Below, piece by piece: positions 48,707 through 56,851 of a stretch of 64,000 nucleotides of DNA (its first letter is position 1; every line of letters starts with the position of its first letter). The notes beneath the pieces are model-generated. The model was not told the origin of the DNA, ran no database searches, and worked only from the letters and a program-made list of their open reading frames with translations. The DNA is from Shewanella maritima (GTDB taxonomy: Bacteria > Pseudomonadota > Gammaproteobacteria > Enterobacterales > Shewanellaceae), in NCBI RefSeq assembly GCF_004295345.1, contig NZ_CP036200.1, positions 1,736,001 through 1,800,000 on the forward strand, given 5' to 3'. The translations under genes were made by a program, and so were the position numbers.

Positions 48707-49861
48707 ATGGAACTATTAAACATCGAATGTCTTGGCAAAAAACTGCGCCTTGAAGGCTCAATGGCCGGTTGGCAACAGCTGTTTTGGGACAATCAATTAG
48801 TATCGCAAATTGATGCCGCTTCCAGCAGTGATGGGCCATTGGTGCATCAGTTTGAGCTCAAAATGCAGCAAACACTGACAAAGTCGCAAGAAAGCATACA
48901 ATCCACAGCACAAGATGATGCGCAAAGCGAAGTACAAAATATACAAACCATTCAGGTTGTACTGACCAATCAAGTCATTTGGCAGCCCTTTGACCTCAAA
49001 TATCAGCTAAGCGTCAATGAGCAAATTGTCACAGAGGGACAACGCAATACCAAAGACATTGAGCAACAAACACCGGAAATCACACCGAAAAAGGTCAACA
49101 AACTGAGTTTGTTGGGGCTAGCTTCACTCGGATTTAAATTGCTTAAGTCGGCCAAAGTCGTGAAAGCCTTACTAGCCGGCGCCTCGTTAGCCGCCTATTC
49201 TTGGCTATTTTCAATCGAGTTCGCCTTAGCGCTAATTGCCTGCTTAGTGGTACACGAATACGGTCACGTAAAAGCCATGAAGCATTTTGGCATGAAGACC
49301 AAAGGTATCTACCTTATTCCATTTATGGGAGGACTTGCCCTCAGCGATGAGCGGATCAACACCCGCTGGCAAGACGTGGTGATATCGATTATGGGACCGA
49401 CTTTTGGCCTATTTATGTCACTAATATGCATGGTGGCATTTTGGTTTACTGACAATATCTTTTTCGCCGGATTAGCCAGTTTTAATGCACTGCTTAACCT
49501 ATTTAACTTGTTGCCTATCTTACCTCTTGATGGTGGTCACATACTAAAAAGCATAAGCTTTTCAATGAATTCAGTCATCGGCCTGGTAATTTGTATTATT
49601 GCGGCGCTAGCAGGCGTTGCCATTAGCTACACGTTTGGCTTAGCCCTGCTTGGATTCTTATTATTGATTGGTAGCTTAGAAATTGTGATGGAGTGGCAAA
49701 CCCGCCACCAAAGCCATTTACTGCCATTAGATAGATACGGGCAAATTTTCTCTGCGGTTTGGTACATATTGACGGTCGCCGCCTTAGTTGGTGTTATCGC
49801 CTACTTTGCCAGCTACGGTGACGATATGCTTAGCTTACCGCTGCAAATTCTACGTAGCTAA
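48707..49861 (+). CDS. M50 (site-2 protease-like) membrane metalloprotease
   Basis: 384 residues. The first 130 residues are soluble and not recognised. From about residue 150 there are six or so membrane helices with HEYGH at 183-187 and LPLDGGHIL around Asp275, the zinc ligands of site-2 proteases. These enzymes cut transmembrane proteins within the membrane. The substrate is unknown; the soluble N-terminal domain could be regulatory. It is monocistronic with a bidirectional terminator downstream. Confidence 0.85.
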   Translation: MELLNIECLGKKLRLEGSMAGWQQLFWDNQLVSQIDAASSSDGPLVHQFELKMQQTLTKSQESIQSTAQDDAQSEVQNIQTIQVVLTNQVIWQPFDLKYQLSVNEQIVTEGQRNTKDIEQQTPEITPKKVNKLSLLGLASLGFKLLKSAKVVKALLAGASLAAYSWLFSIEFALALIACLVVHEYGHVKAMKHFGMKTKGIYLIPFMGGLALSDERINTRWQDVVISIMGPTFGLFMSLICMVAFWFTDNIFFAGLASFNALLNLFNLLPILPLDGGHILKSISFSMNSVIGLVICIIAALAGVAISYTFGLALLGFLLLIGSLEIVMEWQTRHQSHLLPLDRYGQIFSAVWYILTVAALVGVIAYFASYGDDMLSLPLQILRS

Positions 49862-49880
49862 TAAACTGCACGATAATTAT

Positions 49881-49912
49881 CAAAAATGGCGCATCTAATG
49901 CGCCATTTTTAT
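49881..49912. terminator. Bidirectional terminator
   Basis: AAAAATGGCGCAT/ATGCGCCATTTTT with A and T tracts serves the M50 gene and the convergent astE-like gene. Confidence 0.9.
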
Positions 49913-49936
49913 ACTCGAACTAGGCTGCCTCGCCAG

Positions 49937-51084
49937 CTAAAGCTCAAACACGTTGGTCATCACCTTATATAGCTCAGTACCTTGATGCACAGAGGCTGAG
50001 GCAAAGTGCAAAATAGGCACACAATCTACTGGCAAAGATACACTGGTGAGCGCATCCTCACGCCCGTAGCGCTCTACCCGTAAAAGCTGAGCTAATGGCT
50101 CACCTGCCGCTAACGGCTGACCAAGCTCCGCACAGTATTCCACCATACCTGACTGAGGTGCGTGCAGTTTACGGTAATCCTTGAGATAACAGCCAAAGCG
50201 TGGCATGTCAGCTGGTGCTACTTTTTCAGCTATTACGCCGCGATGGCTCAAATAAGCCAAAATTCCCAAAGCGTCTTGCTTGGCATCTGCAAGGTCTATC
50301 CGCTCCTGACTAGCAAGCTCTAATGTGAACGCAGAAATTGCTACACCATAGTCACTACTAAATTCACGCCCATGAGCTTTGGCCGCTTCAGCTAAACACC
50401 ACCATGGGCAAAAAGCGGCTTCATCCATGGCGCCACCAAATTCGTTGGGAATAACCAGTGTATAGGGAATAGAGAAAAACCTTGCTGCTTGTTTGTCATA
50501 CTCTGGCGCATAAAGGTGTTTGCAGGACTTTGGCCCTGTGTGTAAGTCGAGCACAATATCCGCTTGATGCGCCATTTTCTGCAAGGTCACTGCCAGGCGA
50601 TGCCCCGTTGAAATGCCCCAGCTATTATTCAAGCGCTCGTCACAAGATTCTGTCAAACGCGCTTTGAAAGCACTAATTAACTCAACTTCTGATAAGTGTT
50701 GATGCGCCAAATACCACGCCTCAACATCGAACTTATGTTCCAGGTATTCACGGTTCCAATTTACCCCGGTAATAGGGTCGAAGCGCCCAAGGGTAAACTC
50801 ACCACTTTTTTGATTAATCCCCAGCGGATTTGCCAGTGGTGCAAGCACTATTTTGCCTAACACTTGATACGACTCAAGTAGCTTGAGCAGTTGGTATATT
50901 ACGGCATTCCCTGCACCTCGGCGCCGTGCACATTCGCTTGAATATACACACTGGGTGCAGGCGAAACGTCAACGCCACCTTGCGTTTCCGGAACTAAGCT
51001 AGGTTCAATGCAAAAAAGCGGCGCCGTTAATGCGTGACCTGTTGCCAACTCGCCCAAGTGTAGTGATGTTTGTTGTATATTCAT
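49937..51084 (-). pseudogene. AstE/aspartoacylase-like M14 zinc hydrolase, frameshifted
   Basis: The full gene would encode 382 residues. The first 60 residues end NVHGAEVQG (Zn-binding H-x-x-E). Then the frame shifts: one extra base near 50907-50911 restores QGNAVIYQLLKLLESYQVLGK and the rest of the gene. VLDLHTG supplies another zinc ligand. The family removes acyl groups from amino acids or deacylates succinylglutamate; the substrate here is unknown. It follows lysC by 47 bases on the same strand and may be co-transcribed. The lesion may be a sequence error. Confidence 0.8.
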
Positions 51085-51131
51085 CTAACCAATAACCTAA
51101 GGATTCATTTGCCCTGTGGACTAAGTGTGCT

Positions 51132-52504
51132 TTATTCAAATAGATTCTGATGTAGCGCATTAACCACATCAGCAGCTTCTGACTCTGACACCAACACACA
51201 AAGATTATGTGGGCTAGCACCCTGACAGATCATGCGCACATTATGCGGTTCTAGCACCTGAAATACTCGACTACAAATACCCGCTGTTGACGCAATTTGA
51301 TTACCAATAATCGCAACTAACGCAAGCTTGTCTTCTACTCTTACGCGGCAATGCTGCGATAACTCTTGCAACAAAGACTCACTTAGCAGGCCTTGACCAC
51401 TTGAGTCAGAGCCAGTTTTATCTAGGGTGAGTGACACATTTACTTCTGAAGTGGTGATCAAATCGACCGAAATCTTATGGCGAGCTAGCGTAGCAAAAGT
51501 CTCGGCTAAGAAGCCTTGAGCATGGAGCATTTGCAAGCTATGAAGATTAAGCAGAGTTTGATCGCGTCTAAGCGCTACTGCACGATACACTGGCGCATCT
51601 TCAATTTGATGGCGAATCCAAGTACCACCTTGCTCCGGCGCTTTACTTGAGCCAACAAACACCTGAATTCGCTGTCTAACCGCGGGTAAAATGGTAGCAG
51701 GATGCAGCACTTTAGCACCAAAGGTTGCCATTTCAGCAGCTTCGTTGAAGCTGATTTCCGCAATAGGGCGAGCATTAGGAGCAAGTCTAGGGTCAGTGGT
51801 ATAGATGCCCGCAACATCAGTCCAAATCTCAACCGCATGCGCGTTAAGCGCTTCAGCTAGCAAGGCTGCAGAATAGTCACTGCCACCACGACCTAAAGTT
51901 GTGGTTTTACCTTGCTCGTCTGCACCAATAAACCCTTGGGTCACTATGATGTTATCGCTAAGTAGTGGCAGAAGCTTCGCCTTGGCAAGTGTCGCAATTT
52001 GCTCAATCTGTGGTTCAGCTTTTCCAAAATGACTATCGGTGCGCAACACCTGACGTACATCGAACGCCTGAGAAGGCTGATCTTTTTGTGCAATAACTGC
52101 CGAAAATAGAATAGATGAGCACTGCTCCCCGTCGACAGCAACTCATCCATAATCGCTTTACTGCGGTTAAGCAGTAAAGACTCACTGAGCACTGCCATTT
52201 GACTTAATACCTGATCAATCTGCGCGGTAACTTCTTGCGGGCGATCAAGGCTGTCAGCAATGGCATACTGCACCTTAGCAATATCTTTAAGCAGTGCTAG
52301 GCGGCGCTCGTCATTCACATTAGCCTGGGTTAGCTCCACCAGCAAGTTGGTGACACCACTTGACGCGCTCACCACAACCACACGGGTATTTGGATTAGCT
52401 AATACAATATCGGCGCAACGGCTCATCGCTTCGAAATCAGCAACAGAGGTACCGCCAAATTTGGCTACGACTAGATTTTCAACTTGATTAATTAAATTAG
52501 ACAC
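51132..52504 (-). pseudogene. lysC: Aspartokinase (LysC type), frameshifted
   Basis: The full gene would encode 457 residues, close to E. coli LysC (449). The N-terminal kinase motif is VVAKFGGTSV, followed by STGEQCSSILFSAV after repair. The second part has LGRGGSDYSAALLAEAL and two C-terminal ACT domains that bind lysine. The frame breaks at four Cs on the plus strand (52127-52130); one more restores MDELLSTGEQ. The start is GTG at 52504, overlapping the stop of an 18-codon leader ORF. It is under a lysine riboswitch. Because the product is central to lysine synthesis, a sequence error is likely. Confidence 0.88.
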
Positions 52505-52560
52505 TAGCTAGCCTCCGCAACATTTGCAAAGCCAAGCGAATGATTTAGAAATAAATACAT
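52504..52560 (-). CDS. Putative 18-residue leader peptide overlapping the lysC start
   Basis: ATG at 52560 has GGAG seven bases upstream. The ORF reads MYLFLNHSLGFANVAEAS and stops at TAG, whose G is the first base of the lysC GTG start. The GGAG is paired in a helix (52568-52575 with 52583-52592), so the riboswitch may act on this ORF and lysC may be translated by coupling. There is no recognised homologue. Confidence 0.5.
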   Translation of the reverse strand: MYLFLNHSLGFANVAEAS

Positions 52561-52641
52561 GATTACACTCCGAACTCACTACGTTCGAAGAGCCTGGTGC
52601 TAGGATAACGCACCCTTGAAGAAGGGAAACAGCAATCACCA

Positions 52642-52809
52642 CCAGAAGCTCTCCACCAAAATACAGGTGACAATCGCCAGGATTCAGCCTAGACGCTCGA
52701 TACAACGGATGCATCCCTTACGTTATATCTCGGCGTTAATCTCCCTCATAAGTCTTCATTGGAATGGTGCTTCCTCAAACTTACTACCTAGTTAACGCTC
52801 CTCTTCTGC
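52642..52809 (-). ncRNA. Lysine riboswitch (L box) upstream of lysC
   Basis: The P1 helix CAGAAG (52803-52808) pairs with CTTCTG (52643-52648). Conserved aptamer segments in order on the minus strand are AGAAGAGGAGCG, GAGGGAGATTAACGCC, GGCTGAATCCTGG, TTGTCACC and GGTGGAGAGCTTCTGG. They line up with the E. coli lysC riboswitch. A promoter lies just upstream. Downstream, a helix with a UU bulge masks a GGAG ribosome site, suggesting translational control. Confidence 0.9.
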
Positions 52810-52833
52810 GCCCCTCCAAGGAAGGGAAACGAA

Positions 52834-52863
52834 AAAGTACCAACTTTCACTTATTAAAGTCAA
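52834..52863 (-). promoter_or_regulatory. Sigma-70-type promoter of the lysC leader
   Basis: TTGACT (52863-52858), an 18-base spacer, then TACTTT (52839-52834), placing the transcript start about 20 bases before the riboswitch aptamer. Confidence 0.65.
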
Positions 52864-53156
52864 CAGGCTCTAGTCAGATGAATAAAATTCATGCCCCAAA
52901 AAACTGTGACCAATAAGGCATTTAGTTGTAAAATAGCGATGCAAAACCGAAGGTTGTGCCATTAAGTGAAACGACTCGCAGCAATAACCTCTATGACTAT
53001 TAACGAATAGTGCCCTAGTTACATGGGTAACCCTAAACAAAGTAAGTTTGATTTAGCCATAACAGTTATCCGCACGTTTCGACTTATTGAAAAATGCTGT
53101 TTTAGCCTATAGTTGGTTAAATAAAATGCAATAAGTACTCAAAGGACTGTAATTAA
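52864..53156. other. Intergenic region between lysC and the PAP2 gene
   Basis: About 290 bases between divergent genes. I see no gene or repeat beyond the two promoters. Confidence 0.45.
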
Positions 53157-54473
53157 ATGAAAGCTAAACTTAGCCTCACCTCAAGTGCGATTATTCTAAG
53201 CCTGACTTCAACAACAGCCGTGGCCAAGAGTGAAATTCTAGAAGGCCAATCGGGTACGATCTCTGAAATCGGTGACGTAGTGCAAATTGCCCTACCTGCG
53301 GGTGCGTTAATAGGTAGTTTATGGATTGGCGATAAAGAAGGTGCCTGGCAGTTAACTAAAGGCGTTGCAACTACTTCGTTAATCACCCACACCATGAAGT
53401 TTGGCTACGGCAGACTTCGCCCAGATGGCACTGAAAGCAATTCTTTCCCTTCAGGCCACACCTCAGCAGCATTCTCTGGCGCAGCATATATTCATCACAG
53501 ATATGGCGATAAATGGGCACTACCTGCATACACTGCAGCAAGTTTTGTCGGCGCAAGTCGCTTATGGGCAAATCGTCACTTTATGGACGACGTACTTGCC
53601 GGTGGCTCAATTGCAGTAATGACCAGCCTTTACTTTACCGACCCTTATAATGCATCAGACCTTGTTGTTGTGCCTAGCTTTAGCGACGGCAACATGGGCT
53701 TAGCCGTAAGCTATACACCCGGTGCTAGCAAGAGCTTACCTAAGTACCAGCTAACTGATGATGGTTGGTCTGGCTCAGGAGCACAAAAAGAGTTCCACCG
53801 CAGCTACAGTCTATTTATTGGTGGCTTTGACACTAGCAACAACTTTATTCAAGAAAATGGTAGCCCAAGCTTCAATCTCACTGATTTTAGTCGAGAGAGT
53901 GAGCCAAATACCTATGCTGCAGCTGAGCTTGAATGGGGCGTCGCCAAAGACCAATATCTACTCTTTAGCTTTAACCCAATTGAGTCTCGCGACAAAACTA
54001 CACTGGGCAAAGAGTTAAAATGGGCAGGTAAGTCATACTCTGCAGGAAGCGAAGTCATCTCAGCCTATAGTAACTGGTCTCTCACAGCTGATTATGTATT
54101 CGAGCTACTGAGCGATAGCGACTGGATTGTTGAACTTGGCGCCGGTGTAACTTTTGCTGCGCAAACTATCCGCTTGGATTACCCTGAAGGCAACAACCTA
54201 GGCGAAACGTCAGATCTGTTCGTTGCACCTGCGATTATCTTCAATGGTGGTTATAAGTTTACTGAGGAATTCTCTCTAGACTTGCGCTACCGCGCATCGG
54301 GTTTATCTCAATATACTAGCCAGGCCTACTCTGTAGGTGTGACCTATCAAATTAACGATCGCTGGAGCGCGTCATTATTTAGAGGCGTGTTAGAACAAGA
54401 GATTGATGGTGATGAGTATTATAACGATGCTGAATTCGATCATGGTGGCTTTGCAGTCACTTATGCTTTCTAG
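53157..54473 (+). CDS. PAP2 phosphatase fused to an outer-membrane beta-barrel
   Basis: 438 residues. A signal peptide (to about 23) is followed by a PAP2 domain with all three motifs: KFGYGRLRP, PSGHTSAAF and SRLWANRHFMDD. From about residue 190 the sequence changes to alternating beta-strand pattern (YSLFIGGFDT, AELEWGVAKDQYLLFSF, LDLRYRASGLSQY) and ends in Phe (FAVTYAF), as outer-membrane proteins do. It may dephosphorylate lipids at the outer membrane. AAAGGACT precedes the ATG and a terminator follows. Confidence 0.78.
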   Translation: MKAKLSLTSSAIILSLTSTTAVAKSEILEGQSGTISEIGDVVQIALPAGALIGSLWIGDKEGAWQLTKGVATTSLITHTMKFGYGRLRPDGTESNSFPSGHTSAAFSGAAYIHHRYGDKWALPAYTAASFVGASRLWANRHFMDDVLAGGSIAVMTSLYFTDPYNASDLVVVPSFSDGNMGLAVSYTPGASKSLPKYQLTDDGWSGSGAQKEFHRSYSLFIGGFDTSNNFIQENGSPSFNLTDFSRESEPNTYAAAELEWGVAKDQYLLFSFNPIESRDKTTLGKELKWAGKSYSAGSEVISAYSNWSLTADYVFELLSDSDWIVELGAGVTFAAQTIRLDYPEGNNLGETSDLFVAPAIIFNGGYKFTEEFSLDLRYRASGLSQYTSQAYSVGVTYQINDRWSASLFRGVLEQEIDGDEYYNDAEFDHGGFAVTYAF

Positions 54474-54512
54474 CAGCAAACCAGTCATATCTGTGTAACC
54501 GTACACAAGCGT

Positions 54513-54541
54513 AAAAAGGATGCCTTGGGCATCCTTTTTGG
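54513..54541 (+). terminator. Terminator of the PAP2-barrel gene
   Basis: AAAAGGATGCC/GGCATCCTTTT with a short TTG-type loop, then TTGG. Confidence 0.85.
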
Positions 54542-54569
54542 TCTTCCAGCGTCACTCGCTAGAATACGA

Positions 54570-55001
54570 CTAATCAAAATCTGGTAGTTCATTCACCAAG
54601 CGCTGCCTTGATGAAAACTTCCCCATACACACTTCTGGTAAATTCGCATCTGCACACGCCAGCAAAGTCAGTTGCCCTTTATCAACATAGTAAATCGCTA
54701 ACTGATTAAATTGCCTACCCAATTCTAAGGCTTGCGGCTTGTCGACAAACACCGCCCAACTTTTTTCTCTGTGGCTAAGATCAGGAGATGCGCCATAAAG
54801 GGCACGATAGGGTTGCTTAGTTTGCTGAATGGTTCGTTGTAATTTGCGATCAAGCAGTCGATTTTGACAAGAAGTTAATTTATTACCAAACGGGTTACAT
54901 GCGGTAATAATCGCAAATGAAAATTGATCAGAAAGGCGCTGAGTGAGCAAAAAATGTGTACTTTGATAAGCTTGCCACAAGAAAGAATCCACAGTTTCCA
55001 T
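54570..55001 (-). CDS. DUF3293 family protein
   Basis: About 143 residues. FAIITACNPFG, NRLLDRKLQRTIQQ and YRALYGASPDLSHREKSWAVF are the conserved blocks of DUF3293, a small cytoplasmic protein family of unknown function. ATG 55001 was preferred to TTG 55007. A perfect CRP palindrome lies about 65-80 bases upstream and could control this gene or arcA. Confidence 0.75.
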   Translation of the reverse strand: METVDSFLWQAYQSTHFLLTQRLSDQFSFAIITACNPFGNKLTSCQNRLLDRKLQRTIQQTKQPYRALYGASPDLSHREKSWAVFVDKPQALELGRQFNQLAIYYVDKGQLTLLACADANLPEVCMGKFSSRQRLVNELPDFD

Positions 55002-55064
55002 AGTCAAAATCTAGTCAATTAAGCCGAATTGAGTGTAGCAGATAGATTTTAGTTCCGGTAGCGA

Positions 55065-55080
55065 TGTGACGTCAGTCACA
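55065..55080. promoter_or_regulatory. Perfect CRP-type palindrome
   Basis: TGTGA-CGTCAG-TCACA matches the consensus TGTGA-N6-TCACA exactly. It lies between the divergent DUF3293 gene and arcA. Confidence 0.75.
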
Positions 55081-55157
55081 AGTTTAAAAATGTTAATTCC
55101 CTTTATAATCAGCGCCTTATTGTTTATTAACCTTTTGTGTACGGTATTTGGTGGAAA

Positions 55158-55184
55158 TTTGTTAACATTTTATTTGTTAACAAA
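55158..55184. promoter_or_regulatory. Duplicated TTTGTTAACA box upstream of arcA
   Basis: GTTAAC occurs at 55161 and 55176, each within TTTGTTAACA; TGTTA is the ArcA half-site. The spacing (15 bp) differs from the usual ArcA repeat (11 bp), so autoregulation is only suggested. Confidence 0.4.
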
Positions 55185-55412
55185 TGCCTAAAACGAGTAC
55201 AATAATCATCACTAGCTAATTGAACATTCAATCCACTTTGTCACCACACTTTAGCTGACACTTATGAATGATTTTAATAGAAGCTAAGTTTACACCTGTT
55301 TATGTCATGTTCTACATTTAGAGAAACATTAAACTAAATGAAATAAACAAGTTGCCGGGGAACTTTGTGCTTTTACAGGTTTCCAATGTGACGAGGTGTT
55401 AACCCAGAATTT

Positions 55413-55591
55413 ATTCGCATGTATCCTTTTTTCGTCAACATAGATGTTGCTCATAGCAGACATGCGAATCACTGACTTATAAAAACCGAGCTGTCAGTGG
55501 CCAATGCGAGTGTTTAATATCAAGGCAGACACGCTTAAACACCAATAAATATGAAGATACGGCGCACTTATTTACAGGGAGCAAGTGACGC
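55413..55591 (+). ncRNA. Structured arcA leader: four consecutive stem-loops
   Basis: Stems are ATTCGCATGT/ACATGCGAAT (55413-55422 with 55460-55469, with inner CAACAT-AG-ATGTTG), CACTGAC/GTCAGTG (55470-55476 with 55493-55499), GTGTTTAA/TTAAACAC (55510-55517 with 55535-55542), and GCGCACTT/AAGTGACGC with one bulge (55562-55591). The loop of the last contains TACAGGGA, a CsrA-type core. The series ends 57 bases before the arcA start. Confidence 0.5.
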
Positions 55592-55648
55592 TTAGCCCTA
55601 GCAATTATGAAAGCTAGACTATGACTTTATTAATTTAGGTAATTTAAT

Positions 55649-56365
55649 ATGCAAAACCCGCACATTCTTATTGTTGAAGATGAAGCCGTAACTCGTAACA
55701 CCCTGCGTAGCATTTTTGAAGCTGAAGGTTATGTTGTAGTTGAAGCAAACGACGGCGCTGAAATGCACAAAGCGATGCAAGAGAACAAAATCAACTTAGT
55801 AGTAATGGACATCAACCTACCTGGTAAGAATGGTCTACTACTAGCGCGTGAACTTCGTGAAATCAATAACATCGGCCTTATCTTCCTAACTGGTCGTGAC
55901 AACGAAGTCGACAAGATCCTCGGTCTTGAAATCGGTGCTGATGACTACATCACTAAGCCATTCAACCCACGTGAACTAACCATCCGTGCTCGTAACCTAT
56001 TAACTCGCGTTAACAGCACTGGTGCAGAAGCTGAAGAGAAAGGTAGCGTTGAATACTACCGCTTCAATGGTTGGAGCTTAGAAATCAACAGCCGTTCTCT
56101 AGTTAGCCCACAAGGTGAGTCTTACAAGCTACCACGCAGTGAATTCCGCGCGATGCTTCACTTTGTTGAGAATCCAGGCAAAATCTTAACTCGTGCTGAC
56201 CTACTAATGAAGATGACTGGTCGCGAGCTTAAGCCGCACGACCGTACAGTTGACGTAACTATCCGTCGTATCCGTAAGCACTTCGAAAGCCTAGCGGACA
56301 CGCCAGAAATCATCGCAACTATCCACGGTGAAGGCTACCGTTTCTGTGGTAACCTAGAAGATTAA
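55649..56365 (+). CDS. arcA: Aerobic respiration control response regulator ArcA
   Basis: 238 residues, near-identical in wording to E. coli ArcA over the receiver domain ([20 protein letters not shown]). The phosphoacceptor is Asp54 ([12 protein letters not shown]), with acidic residues 10-12 and Lys in [10 protein letters not shown]. The C-terminal OmpR-type winged helix ends GEGYRFCG. It controls respiratory and fermentative genes according to redox state. A good terminator follows. Confidence 0.97.
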   Translation: MQNPHILIVEDEAVTRNTLRSIFEAEGYVVVEANDGAEMHKAMQENKINLVVMDINLPGKNGLLLARELREINNIGLIFLTGRDNEVDKILGLEIGADDYITKPFNPRELTIRARNLLTRVNSTGAEAEEKGSVEYYRFNGWSLEINSRSLVSPQGESYKLPRSEFRAMLHFVENPGKILTRADLLMKMTGRELKPHDRTVDVTIRRIRKHFESLADTPEIIATIHGEGYRFCGNLED

Positions 56366-56411
56366 TACTTCTGAGCTAAGAGAAGACTAATTCTTCTAAG
56401 CGAAAAAATTT

Positions 56412-56442
56412 GAAAACCAGACCTCAGGGTCTGGTTTTTTTA
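56412..56442 (+). terminator. Terminator of arcA
   Basis: AAAACCAGACC/GGTCTGGTTTT with a TCAG loop and a long T tract. Confidence 0.92.
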
Positions 56443-56570
56443 TGTTTGGCATCGGAGTCTTGTTTGAAAGTGCACAATTGTATAAAACACAGCACAAAGC
56501 TGCGTATTAATCTAGTCTCTCTAAACCTAGGGCGAGCTCGTGAACATTTATCACGTATTTTCCTGTGGGA

Positions 56571-56680
56571 TTAATGAGCTTTGAGTAAGCAAGCCTCTTT
56601 AGCAGGGATGCTAAAGCGGAGCCCCTAACGTAACCATAGGGGATGATTTTACGGCATCTTGCGCAATCAAAGTTCATTAA
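56571..56680 (+). repeat. GGATG hairpin repeat, divergent copy F
   Basis: The outer stem TTAATGAGCTTTGA (56571-56584) pairs with TCAAAGTTCATTAA (56667-56680), with one G-T mismatch pair. After an internal loop, CAAG pairs with CTTG. Inside is a perfect hairpin CTTTAGC-AGGGAT-GCTAAAG (56597-56616). The second hairpin, CCCCTA/TAGGGG (56622-56627 with 56637-56642), has a longer loop, and GGATGATTTTACGGC follows as in copy E. It occupies the 486-base gap between arcA and the DPP-IV gene with the two terminators. Confidence 0.72.
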
Positions 56681-56801
56681 CTCTTAGTACATGATTGATA
56701 ATCAATCACTCATACGCTAGCCCTGTCCATAACCCCCAGCTAACTTGCGACTGCCAATAGAAAATGCCAGATGATAGGCGACTATCCACACACTACAGGC
56801 A

Positions 56802-56832
56802 AAAGAAAGCCAGCACTGTGGCTGGCTCTCTC
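56802..56832 (-). terminator. Terminator of the DPP-IV gene
   Basis: Minus strand AGCCAGC-CACAGT-GCTGGCT followed by TTCTTTTG. Confidence 0.8.
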
Positions 56833-56851
56833 AGCTGAAGAATAAAACGAA

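Larger units (their letters stand above)
55002..55648. other. Long intergenic/leader region upstream of arcA
   Basis: 647 bases without a protein gene. It holds a perfect CRP site (55065-55080), a repeated GTTAAC box (55158-55184) and four consecutive stem-loops (55413-55591) in what would be the arcA 5' UTR. Confidence 0.6.

Noticed and set aside
54513..54541. Another GGATG repeat copy
   Set aside because: AAAAGGATGCC...GGCATCCTTTT is a plain terminator: the GGATG is in the stem, not in a loop.
55420..55476. 18-codon ORF (MYPFFVNIDVAHSRHANH) in the arcA leader
   Set aside because: No ribosome site; its sequence is explained by the inverted repeat of the first stem-loop.
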